From Lewinellaceae bacterium (lineage in GTDB: Bacteria; Bacteroidota; Bacteroidia; Chitinophagales; Saprospiraceae): DNA of 64,000 bases. The position numbers and the translations under genes were made by a program. The notes beneath the pieces are model-generated. The model saw only the letters and a program-made list of their open reading frames with translations, had not been told where the DNA came from and searched no databases. Shown here piece by piece: positions 25,201 to 33,116 of this stretch (positions are counted from its first letter, which is position 1; every line of letters starts with the position of its first letter). The stretch spans positions 496,001-560,000 of the forward strand of contig JACJYD010000001.1 in the NCBI GenBank assembly GCA_020636275.1, in the 5' to 3' direction.

Positions 25201-26478
25201 GACATCGATGCGGCGCGCCTGCAACAGGCCATATCCAACTTGCTGGCGAATGCCGTAAAATTCACCCCGGCAGGCGGCAACGTCTATCTGCGCATTGCCT
25301 TGGATGATGGGGCATTCTCTCTGGCCGGTTCCGTTGCTGACCGGCCACCCTCCCTCCTTCTTCGAATAACCGATACAGGTATTGGCATTCCTGCCGAGCA
25401 TCTGCCGTTTATTTTCGATCGTTTCTATCAGGTTGACGAGACTTCTTCCTCCTACGGGGAAGGGACCGGGATCGGACTCGCATTGGCGAAAGAACTGATT
25501 AACCTAATGGGGGGAGAGATCTCCGCTAAGAGTACTCCGGGCCAGGGCACGGAGTTTTTGATCCGTCTGCCGATAACAAACAAGGCTGAAATGCGGTTGG
25601 TCAACGCTGTGGAAACCGGAGGTCCAGGCTGGTCCTTTTCGAGAGTTTCCGAAACTGTCGCTAAAACCTCAATGAGCCATACTCAATCATCGCTGGACAA
25701 ACCACTCGTCCTGATCGCCGAGGATAATACCGACGTCGTCACGTACCTCGCCTCCTGCCTGGCTGGAGAATACCGCCTTTCTATTGCCAAAGACGGCCAG
25801 GAGTGCATAGACATCGCCTTTGAAAAAACGCCCGATCTTATCGTCACAGATGTGATGATGCCGCAAAAGGACGGCTTCGAAGTTTGCGAAATGCTGAAAA
25901 ACGACGAGCGCAGCAGTCACATCCCGATCATTCTGCTCACTGCCAAAGCCGATATGGAGAGCCGTCTCACCGGCCTGGAACGAGGTGCAGACGCCTACCT
26001 GGCCAAACCGTTTCACAAGCGGGAATTGTTGGTGGAGGTCAAAAAACTGCTGAGTCTGCGACAAAAACTTCAGCATTACTACCGAAAGTCGGCAGGACTG
26101 ACCGATGGGCCCCCCGCGGTAGCTGATGCCCCCCAACCCGGCGGCATGGAAGATTATTTCGTCAAAAAGGTCCGGAGGATCGTGGATACGCATCTCGAGG
26201 ACGATCAATTTTCGGTAGATGAGCTTTGCCGGGAGATAAACCTCAGCCATTCCCAACTGCACCGGAAACTGTTCGCCCTGACGGGATATTCGGCCACCCA
26301 TTTTATCCGCCACATCCGGCTGACCAAAGCGAAGGAGCTACTGAAAGACCCTGCTCTTTCGATCACTTCGATCGCCCTGAGCACCGGATTTGGCGATGTG
26401 AGTTATTTTGGGAAAGTGTTCCGGCAGGAGTTTGGGGTGCCTCCTTCGAAATGGAGGGAAATGGGGGGTGAGCAGTAA
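22204..26478 (+). CDS. Hybrid two-component system protein (propeller sensor, kinase, receiver, AraC)
   Basis: A one-protein signalling system of 1424 residues in the inner membrane. After a signal peptide, about 14 Reg_prop/two-component propeller repeats (pattern GxLWxGTxxGLxxxD) form the periplasmic sensor. They are followed by a Y_Y_Y domain ending ISPPWW and a membrane helix at about 848-868. The cytoplasmic part has HisKA with His901 in NITHEFRTP and an HATPase with NLLANAVKF, DTGIGIP and GTGIGLAL. A receiver follows with Asp1216 in VTDVMMP, then an AraC-type DNA-binding domain (about 1330-1420). All catalytic residues are present. Relatives sense oligosaccharides and switch on polysaccharide loci (family knowledge), but no such locus is adjacent. 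A paralogue lies at 28711-32919. Confidence 0.95.
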   Translation: MFARASFCRLSFTAALLTMALACLTAQLPNSFSNFHPRFELIHLPGGEGANNVQCIVQDSIGFVWFASRGGLHRYDGQRFITYHNDPADPTSIASDYIEWIYVEKNGLLWLGYAWDGLSAFDPATGKCIHYTHEPANPNSLSDNQVTSITEDKDGFLWVGTHHGLNRLDDREKGKFTRFLHHPDDPMSLSYDLVNSLYLDRQGTLWAGCGISWDGDDPDDELGGLNRYNGEGTFTRYLHDPGDLNSLADNRIRTMYEDSHGNFWVGTSGAGLHKMDRANGTFTRLPFDPAHPARLGSPVLLRSQSKLPDNYQISFIREDRQGRLWIGAMEGGLNIYDPVSDTMRHFEMAAGMTDSLQSPSLWQFCQTRDGVIWMGCGVGGWDVYRVVPNVQLFPFTIFDQFDVNALRVSSLMIDPQGYLWVQTTGAFFGVWRFDRKKNLWKRFPYDPPVDNREFLDYFELGVEPSGMIWASTGNGLYKMDSGMADSENAKFRRDTFIPTVISFQSLWPPYFDRKGNIWIGSFGDGIYRFGPGWKDPVHFLHDPSNPGSIGGDQVERVFEDRTGNLWVEGGSIGIQPEHPLFFDRFEQDSGTFTHFIPPGEMGDPTKCVEDSLGNFWFSPFPYGIRKLNPHTGEYKSYTVMNSSLPANSTAEPIIGNDNHIWILGPNMILRLNPETEQFFTYTARHGVHPLSVSYISGSAIGPNEEIIFGVENGIHVFNPEEVQRQINQSAPVIRLTDFKIKGEPVFPGENSPLHLPIWKTTEIRLPYHQNLFSFNLSNFDFSGPEWSRLEYMLENYDPDWRSDLLQGEATYVNVPPGSYVFRARGANSLGAWSQDEVRIHITISPPWWRTRWAYSVFTALVLLAAYSLYRFHLRTRLEHAEAVHLRELDAFKTHLYTNITHEFRTPLTVISGMADQVKENPKEWFNEGLKMIKRNSSRLLELVNQMLDLSKLETRKMALRYQQGDVVNFLKYLVESFHSFAAGKDIRIHFLSDLDELEMDIDAARLQQAISNLLANAVKFTPAGGNVYLRIALDDGAFSLAGSVADRPPSLLLRITDTGIGIPAEHLPFIFDRFYQVDETSSSYGEGTGIGLALAKELINLMGGEISAKSTPGQGTEFLIRLPITNKAEMRLVNAVETGGPGWSFSRVSETVAKTSMSHTQSSLDKPLVLIAEDNTDVVTYLASCLAGEYRLSIAKDGQECIDIAFEKTPDLIVTDVMMPQKDGFEVCEMLKNDERSSHIPIILLTAKADMESRLTGLERGADAYLAKPFHKRELLVEVKKLLSLRQKLQHYYRKSAGLTDGPPAVADAPQPGGMEDYFVKKVRRIVDTHLEDDQFSVDELCREINLSHSQLHRKLFALTGYSATHFIRHIRLTKAKELLKDPALSITSIALSTGFGDVSYFGKVFRQEFGVPPSKWREMGGEQ

Positions 26479-26561
26479 AAAGAAGCCAAAATGCACCCTT
26501 TAACTCCTGACGGAAGCTGGAACGGGCAATAGGGATAGGTTTTTAAACAGGGTTTTTTCAA

Positions 26562-26612
26562 AGAAAAAAAGTAGTTTGCGAAGTTCAGTATTTGAAAATC
26601 GCAAACTACTTT
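26562..26612 (-). terminator. Terminator of the PA-domain gene (minus strand)
   Basis: A 14-bp perfect stem (26568-26581 with 26599-26612) with a 17-nt loop. Read on the minus strand it is followed by seven T (26570-26564). It lies 8 bp after the stop of the minus-strand gene. The rest of the gap 26479-26620 holds nothing else. Confidence 0.75.
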
Positions 26613-26620
26613 GAACGCCG

Positions 26621-28402
26621 CTATTTTACCTTCAAAAACTTGCCGCCGGCGATCTGTCCCTCACTGCTCGTTTTCAAGGTGTAAAATCCGGGCAGTAATT
26701 CGCTGATATCCACTTGGTGTCCGGCAGAGAAATCGAGGGAGTCGATTTCAAACTGCCGGACCATGACGCCAAGTGAATTGAACATTTCCACCATAATACG
26801 CTGCTGATGCAATTCGCCGGGTAATTTTACCGTCAGGAAATCGGTGGCAGGATTGGGGAACAACGAAACGGAAGCGGTGGCCAACGCAGAGGGTTCTTTT
26901 GCGTTGACGCTCCCCCCCGATATATTCAGGGCTGCAGCCACTGATGCGTATACATCTGAGAAGACAAAGCCCGCTTCAACATCAGGCAGGCCCCCGTTCC
27001 AGCTTCTAATAACGAAGTATGGCAGGCCGAGATCGGTGGCATAGCCATTTTCCACAAAGGCCCGCTGGTCGTAATCCTCATCGAAACCAAAGAATACATA
27101 TTCCGGCCCCTCGTAGCGCAGCCCGACGAGGTATTTTTTGTTGTTCCCGGACACGTGATAGCCTGCTTCGAAATTTGTCAATTCGAGGATCGGCGCTGTA
27201 ACCCACAGTTCATTGAGCGAGGTATCCACATTCGCTACCGGGGCTATGCCTACCATTTCCAGCTCGTTATTATTGAAATGGCCATCCCCATTGGCATCGG
27301 ACCACTCGTAGACATAGCCGTTGATGTTTTCCAGGCCGATGGCGCCAAAACTTGGGCCGAAGGAGCCCGTGGCCACGTAAAACTGGATGTTCTCCAGAAC
27401 GACTTGCTCCCCATACGGAAGATCAAATCCGGAGAGAAATTCGATGCTGCCGCCGCCGAAGTCAGTATAAGCATTGTTTACAGACGGCCGCTCATTGTCA
27501 AAATCCCAACCACCTTTGCAGTATGTATGCTCACTTAAAATGAACTTGCTGCTCTGCTGGTTGTCAGCCATCGGAACCTCTACGCTGTCGCTGGCAACCT
27601 GATAATCAACATAATACACTCCAGCGCCTTCAGCAGGCAGGTAGGCCGGCAGTGCGATAAATCCGGTGTCCCCGGCTGCTATCAGATCAAGGGAGACAGA
27701 TTGTTCATAAACCTGCACGATGGGGCCCCCTTCCAGTTCCTGATGGCTCACCCTTGCCGTCAGGGTAGTGTTCACAGCGTCGTTCAGGCCTTTGTTCGCT
27801 ACATTGGCCCCGGGGATGAGGCTGAAATTGCCGGCCGTCACCTGTCCGGCAGGCATGGCCCCCAGCGGAGCATTGACCACGCTGCTTTTGCCGATGCCGA
27901 TGTCGTTTGGAAACTTGTATTGGCCGATGGTCATATTGACCGGGCCGTTGGCGAGCTCGGCCCGGATGGCCTGGCCGGCTTCGTATGAAAGCATGACGGC
28001 GGGAATATTGAGGAGCGAAGCGTGATAGGCGCTAACGAGAATGTCAACGGTACCCATGCCAGGTTGTGTGTTGAAAATGACAACGGCAATGGCCCCGGCA
28101 TTTTGGGCGTTGATCAGCTTGGCCCCTAAAACACAGCCGCCAAACCGGTCGACGAGGACAATCTTACCGTTTAATTCAGCAGGGTTTATCGCTTCGTTGC
28201 AGCCACAGTTAGGATATTCTGAATTGTCGAGAATAAATGCAACATCGGCCGTCCAGATACCCGCTGTCACGTCTGGATCGTACAGTCCGGGTGAGTAGTC
28301 GTAGATACCGGCAATATTCGCAGGCGAGTTGACCAGTACGAATTGCGCAGAAGCAGTGAGCAAGGCGAAGCTTGCGATGAGCGAGAGAATAAGTGTTTTC
28401 AT
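26621..28402 (-). CDS. PA-domain protein with T9SS sorting domain
   Basis: I place the start at 28402 (MKTLILSLIASFALLTASAQ), which gives a standard signal peptide; the open frame to 28504 adds 34 residues with no signal character. The 593-residue product has a protease-associated (PA) domain at about residues 30-170. It contains NGKIVLVDRFGGC, NAGAIAVVIFN and a motif ending IPAVMLSYEAGQ. A middle beta-rich region follows, then a type A sorting domain from VSLFPNPATD to the end. PA domains often accompany proteases, but no protease domain is present, so this is more likely a binding or structural surface protein. It converges on the first large regulator and is separated from it by a terminator. 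Confidence 0.87.
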   Translation of the reverse strand: MKTLILSLIASFALLTASAQFVLVNSPANIAGIYDYSPGLYDPDVTAGIWTADVAFILDNSEYPNCGCNEAINPAELNGKIVLVDRFGGCVLGAKLINAQNAGAIAVVIFNTQPGMGTVDILVSAYHASLLNIPAVMLSYEAGQAIRAELANGPVNMTIGQYKFPNDIGIGKSSVVNAPLGAMPAGQVTAGNFSLIPGANVANKGLNDAVNTTLTARVSHQELEGGPIVQVYEQSVSLDLIAAGDTGFIALPAYLPAEGAGVYYVDYQVASDSVEVPMADNQQSSKFILSEHTYCKGGWDFDNERPSVNNAYTDFGGGSIEFLSGFDLPYGEQVVLENIQFYVATGSFGPSFGAIGLENINGYVYEWSDANGDGHFNNNELEMVGIAPVANVDTSLNELWVTAPILELTNFEAGYHVSGNNKKYLVGLRYEGPEYVFFGFDEDYDQRAFVENGYATDLGLPYFVIRSWNGGLPDVEAGFVFSDVYASVAAALNISGGSVNAKEPSALATASVSLFPNPATDFLTVKLPGELHQQRIMVEMFNSLGVMVRQFEIDSLDFSAGHQVDISELLPGFYTLKTSSEGQIAGGKFLKVK

Positions 28403-28710
28403 TTGACAAACATTTAAAGTAGTGCTCAAAAAACAGGTTCTCCATTGGAGGTTTTGCGATGTGGCTTGTCTTCCAGCTTTGCTAAAGCATCGGGCCGGCG
28501 CCACATCTCGCTTTTTTGATCAGTACTTGGTTAAAGAATGGGTTATACAGTTTCGAATGTCTTTTGTCACGATATACCTGCAATTTCCGCCCTTACCGGC
28601 AAGAACTGCCCCAACAGTTCTTGCAACCAACAGTAAATTCCTTGCATAATGTGGCTGGGAGCACCGGCGGATGGCTGGTGCCTGCGCAGGCCAGGACGGA
28701 GGGAAGCTAG
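28403..28710. other. Intergenic region with one hairpin
   Basis: 308 bp between two minus-strand genes. A 10-bp perfect stem with loop CCCCAA (28599-28624) lies 87 bp after the stop of the downstream-reading regulator (28711-32919) and may end its transcript, though no T run follows on the minus strand. No promoter match was found for the PA-domain gene. Confidence 0.45.
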
Positions 28711-31700
28711 CTAATTTCCATTCTCCCGATACTCCGTTGGAGTCATGTTAAATTCCCTGTGGAATACCTTGGCAAAGTAATCCGGATGCTGAAAGCCGGT
28801 GTCGAATGCAATAGAGGTGATCGAACGCCCGGGATCTTGTAAGAGCCGGCAGGCCTCCTGCAGGCGTACGGACCGGATAAAATGATTGGTAGACAGGCCG
28901 GTGAGCGCTTTTAGTTTGCGGTGGAGTTGCGAACTGCTCAGATAAATCGCTTCGGCTATATCCTGGACCTTCAGTTCGTAATCGTCGAGCCGGCCCAAAA
29001 CGACGTTGCGCACCTGTTGCACGAAAGCATGGTCGGAGCTGGATATAGCGTCTTTATCCGCGGGAGCCTGTACGGCTGAAAATCCGGCAGCAGCCAGATA
29101 GTATTGTTGCAAATGCTGTCTGCCTTCGATCAGTTGCGCCATCCGGACCAGCAGTTCCTGCCGGTCGAAAGGTTTGGCCAGGTAAGCATCGGCGCCTCGT
29201 TGCAGGCCTGCATTGCGCGAGGGCTGGCCGGCACGGGCGGTCAGCAGTATAATGGGGATATGGCAGGTGCGGTTGTCCTGCTTCAGCGTTTCACAAAGTT
29301 CAAGCCCGCTTTTTACCGGCATCATGACATCGCTGACGATGATATCCGGGATCAGCTCGATGGCCTTTTCGATACCCTGTGCTCCATCCCGGGCGGTTTC
29401 GACCTGATATTTTTCTTCCAGGAAAGACCTCAGGTACACGACCACATCGGGGTTGTCTTCGACGGCCAATACGAGCGGCAGCTCCTCCTTTGCACTTTCA
29501 CGTACAGCTGTATATGCTTCCCTGGCGTCCGTTACCGCATATTCACGCCACAATTCCTTAAATGCGTCTTTCCTCAAGCCGGTAAAAAGCGTTGCTGCCT
29601 GGTGTACCGGCAGCTGAACGGTGAAGGTAGTGCCTTTGCCTGCCGCACTCTCCACCCTGATCTGCCCGCCCAGCAGTTTCACCAGTTCCCGTGTAAGTGC
29701 AAGGCCGATGCCGGAAGCACCGCCCGGGCTATCCATGCCAGGGGGCGGCGGCGTGCTGTAAAAACGCTCGAATATATGGGGCAAATGCTCCGGCGCAATG
29801 CCTGTTCCTGTATCCCATACCACCAGCGTAAGGAAGCTGTGCCCTGCATTTTCTGATGGAAAGGCCTCCAGGCCCACCCGGCCCTTACCGGGTGTGAACT
29901 TTATGGCATTGGAGAGCAGGTTGGAGCAGATCTGCGTTAGCTTCTCGGGGTCGAAGCCCATCCATAATTCCGCTTCGGTAGCGTGAAATTCCAGCTCTAC
30001 ATCCCTGCTCCGGGCATACCACTCGAAAGGCTCCACCAGGTATCGCAAGAAGGCGATGACATCGCCCTGTTCCAGATGGGCCTCCATCGCGCCGGCCTCG
30101 AGCTTGCTCAGGCCGAGCATCTGGTTGGCCAGCCGGAGCAGCCGGCTGGCGTTTTCAGTGATCATGTCCAGCCCTTGTAGCAACCATTTTTCCGGCTGCT
30201 CCCTGGCCTGTTGGGCCATACCCAGGATCACTGTGATCGGGGTGCGGAATTCATGGGAGATATTGGTGTAGAGGCGGGTTTTGGCAAGGTCTAGCTGGCG
30301 TAGTGCCCGAGCTTCCGACTGCGCCAGCCGGCGCCTGAACCAGAGGCTGGTAAAAAAGTAGATCAAGGTAATGGCCCCAATGATATAGATGCTGTAAGCC
30401 CATATATTGGCCCACCAGGGGGGGGTGATGGTAATCTCAAGTTCAGCCTGCTTGCTCCAGATACCGCCATTTGTCAGGGCTTTTACCCGGAACCGGTACG
30501 TTCCCGGCGGCACTTTGGAATAGCCCGCCATCGGGTCGGTACCCGCCCATTTCCAATCCGGGTCGTAACCTTCCAGGATGTATTGGAATCGGGTGGAACG
30601 TGGCATGCGGAAATCGAAACTGGAAAAATGAATGGAAAACACGTTCTGATAATGCTTCAGGGTGAGCGCTTCCGTTTCCCAGATACTGCGTTTCAAGGGG
30701 CTGCCGGCAGAAACTTTCAGGGGAGCGTCTGCCAGGCGGAATTCCGTCAATGTCACTTTGGGCTGAAAACGCATGGCTTCCTGCAGGGCCATTTCCGGGT
30801 TAAACACGTGGAAACCTCCGGCATCTCCGAAAAACAATTCACCCTTTTTATTGCGGTATCCGGCCAGGTGAAAACGGACCAGGTCATGGGCCACCTGCTC
30901 TGGCCGAAAGGCCAGTGCCGTCTCGCGAAGCGGGTCGAAACAGGTGAACCCCTCAAGGCCTGAAAGCCACAAGCGCCCCTTTTCATCCTGGGCCATGGAG
31001 AAGGCCCCCGATTGAAAGGCCGGGTTGTTACGATAGTGAAATTGACGGATGCGGCCGCTGACAGGTTCCAGTTTAAAAAGCGTCTGAAAAGCGCTGATCC
31101 AGATATTGCCCTGTTCATCTTCCCCGATACCATTGATATAGTTCCGGAGCTCGGAGAACTGGGGCTCGAGTTTGAACTGGAAGATGGAATCTTTCTCAAA
31201 GTCCACACAACTGACGGCCAACTCCTGATTTTGCGCTAAGCGCCCGCCGGCACACCCGATCCACATCCTGCCACGGCTATCCAGGAAAAGTTTGGTAACG
31301 TTCAGGAGGGAAATATCACCCTGAGGCGAAGGTGGAGGCTGGAAGCGCCGGATGCTTTCCGTTTTTTTATCAAAAAGAAAAATGCCTTCCCGGATGCTGG
31401 AAATCCAGAGCCGGCCGCTTCGGTCTTCCTGGAAATCCGTCAACAGGACATAAGCTGGCCCCGGGTTATCCGGGAAAAAAGCATACTCTTTCCGGGTACC
31501 GCTCTGCGGGTCAAGGCAAACGAACGCGCGATTAAAAATAAAGCCGATCCAGAGCTGGCCTTCGCGGCCCTCATAAATAGATTTGATGTCCTGGAACATG
31601 ATGTACTCCGGGCCCGGCGGCCCCAAATGATAGCGCTTCAACGCACCGGTTTCCCGGTTAATGCTGATCAGGCCGGAGTCGCGCGTTCCGATCCATGTAA

Positions 31701-32919
31701 TGCCGTTCCTGTCTTCCGCCAGGGCCTGCACCTGGTTGCCCAGGCGATAGTAGGAAAAATGCCTGTTGCCCATATCGATCCGCTGGACCCGGGGATTGAA
31801 ATCCTCGCCTGGCCCCAGCCAGATCACCCCGTCTGCGGATGCGCACATGGCAAAAGCAAATTCCGATTTCAATCCGTAATGGCCCGGCTTATTGTATTCA
31901 AAATGTTCCAGCGTCCCGGATTCCGGGCAGTAACAGTTCACGCCACCCAGATAGGCGCCGGCCCAAAGACGCCGGCCTGGGCCTTCGCAGATGAAGCTAA
32001 CGGCATTTGCCGACAGAACGTAGGGATAGGTAAGGGAACTGGCCTGTGAGAAGTCCATCTGATAACGCTGAAAGCTGCCTTTATCCCGGTCCATCCGATG
32101 CAGCCCGTCCCCTCTGGACCCCACCCAGAAATTGCCGTAGGAATCTTCCAGCAATGCATTGATCTTATTGTTGAGCAGGCTATGGGGGTTGCCGGGCTCG
32201 TGGAAGTAGTGGGTGAACGACTCTGTTGCGGGCTCATACCGGTTCAGCCCGCCCTCGGCGCCCGTAAACCTGCCTGCCCCGGTGCCAACCCAGAGCGTTC
32301 CCCTGGAATCGACGAGCAGGCTGGCCACCTGGTCATAGCTCAGGCTGCCGGGGTCGTCGGGGTCGTGGAAGAACCTGCGGACGCGGCCCGTCGCCCGGTT
32401 GACCCGGTACAATCCTCTGTTCTGGGTCCCCACCCAGAGATTGCCTGCGGCATCGTCGGTAATGACATTAACCATGGCGCTGGTGCGGCTTTCCTCCTCC
32501 GGAGGCTCAAGGTGAACATGCGAGAAGGTTTCTGTAGCGTAATCATACCGGCAAAGCCCCGTTCTCTGATTATAGGTTCCTACCCATAAAGAACCGTCGC
32601 GCGCAACGTGAAGGCAGAAGGAAAGGTGGGAGGGAATGGTGGTGCTGTCGCCAGGTACATGCATATAGGCCCTGGCCTCATAGCCGTCGTACCGGTGCAA
32701 TCCGTATGAAGAGGTAAACCACAAGAATCCGACACTGTCCTGAACGATATCGCGGGCCCTGTTGCCCAGCTTGCCGCCCGGCAGTTCGAACACCTCGACC
32801 CGAGGCGGAAAGGAAGGTTCCGGAAAAATGCGTTCCTGGCCAGAGAGCAAGCCACCGGGAAATAGTCCGATCAGCGAGAGAAGTAAAGTGAACTGCTCTT
32901 TCCCGGCCTTTATTCGCAT
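28711..32919 (-). CDS. Hybrid two-component system protein (propeller sensor, kinase, receiver, AraC)
   Basis: A 1402-residue paralogue of the regulator at 22204, with the same order of parts. It has a signal peptide, periplasmic Reg_prop propellers, a Y_Y_Y domain ending ITPPWW and one membrane helix (AYSIYIIGAITLIYFF). HisKA carries His889 in NISHEFRTP, and the HATPase has NLLSNAIKF and DTGTGIA. The receiver has Asp1197 in VSDVMMP, and an AraC domain (IYLSSSQLHRKLKALTG) ends the protein. The HATPase G1 box reads DTGTGIA where its paralogue has DTGIGIP. A good promoter lies upstream, and a decayed copy of that promoter and start is found at 20552-20676. The likely signal is a carbohydrate, by family. 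The nearest T9SS genes on both sides are possible targets, but this is inference. Confidence 0.95.
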   Translation of the reverse strand: MRIKAGKEQFTLLLSLIGLFPGGLLSGQERIFPEPSFPPRVEVFELPGGKLGNRARDIVQDSVGFLWFTSSYGLHRYDGYEARAYMHVPGDSTTIPSHLSFCLHVARDGSLWVGTYNQRTGLCRYDYATETFSHVHLEPPEEESRTSAMVNVITDDAAGNLWVGTQNRGLYRVNRATGRVRRFFHDPDDPGSLSYDQVASLLVDSRGTLWVGTGAGRFTGAEGGLNRYEPATESFTHYFHEPGNPHSLLNNKINALLEDSYGNFWVGSRGDGLHRMDRDKGSFQRYQMDFSQASSLTYPYVLSANAVSFICEGPGRRLWAGAYLGGVNCYCPESGTLEHFEYNKPGHYGLKSEFAFAMCASADGVIWLGPGEDFNPRVQRIDMGNRHFSYYRLGNQVQALAEDRNGITWIGTRDSGLISINRETGALKRYHLGPPGPEYIMFQDIKSIYEGREGQLWIGFIFNRAFVCLDPQSGTRKEYAFFPDNPGPAYVLLTDFQEDRSGRLWISSIREGIFLFDKKTESIRRFQPPPSPQGDISLLNVTKLFLDSRGRMWIGCAGGRLAQNQELAVSCVDFEKDSIFQFKLEPQFSELRNYINGIGEDEQGNIWISAFQTLFKLEPVSGRIRQFHYRNNPAFQSGAFSMAQDEKGRLWLSGLEGFTCFDPLRETALAFRPEQVAHDLVRFHLAGYRNKKGELFFGDAGGFHVFNPEMALQEAMRFQPKVTLTEFRLADAPLKVSAGSPLKRSIWETEALTLKHYQNVFSIHFSSFDFRMPRSTRFQYILEGYDPDWKWAGTDPMAGYSKVPPGTYRFRVKALTNGGIWSKQAELEITITPPWWANIWAYSIYIIGAITLIYFFTSLWFRRRLAQSEARALRQLDLAKTRLYTNISHEFRTPITVILGMAQQAREQPEKWLLQGLDMITENASRLLRLANQMLGLSKLEAGAMEAHLEQGDVIAFLRYLVEPFEWYARSRDVELEFHATEAELWMGFDPEKLTQICSNLLSNAIKFTPGKGRVGLEAFPSENAGHSFLTLVVWDTGTGIAPEHLPHIFERFYSTPPPPGMDSPGGASGIGLALTRELVKLLGGQIRVESAAGKGTTFTVQLPVHQAATLFTGLRKDAFKELWREYAVTDAREAYTAVRESAKEELPLVLAVEDNPDVVVYLRSFLEEKYQVETARDGAQGIEKAIELIPDIIVSDVMMPVKSGLELCETLKQDNRTCHIPIILLTARAGQPSRNAGLQRGADAYLAKPFDRQELLVRMAQLIEGRQHLQQYYLAAAGFSAVQAPADKDAISSSDHAFVQQVRNVVLGRLDDYELKVQDIAEAIYLSSSQLHRKLKALTGLSTNHFIRSVRLQEACRLLQDPGRSITSIAFDTGFQHPDYFAKVFHREFNMTPTEYRENGN

Positions 32920-32976
32920 AAGGGTTGCTTTGGTGGAATTTCAAGCGGTTCAGGTAGCAAATAGAAACCTGAAAAC

Positions 32977-33007
32977 CAAATTTAGTTCCTTGCCTTTTAA
33001 GGGACAA
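32977..33007 (-). promoter_or_regulatory. Promoter of the second large regulator
   Basis: On the minus strand: TTG (33007-33005), a 20-bp spacer and TAAATTTG (32984-32977). It starts the leader 58 bp before the ATG. The same elements with the same spacing are conserved in the relic at 20563-20593, which supports their function. Confidence 0.65.
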
Positions 33008-33116
33008 TGATCTTCATCAACCGGCAGTCTCGAAAATAAGATGCGACCGGCTTTTAGCAAGGCGCAAGAGCCCTTCTTGCAAAACCAATGTAGGAGCAGC
33101 CCACCTCCCACATCGA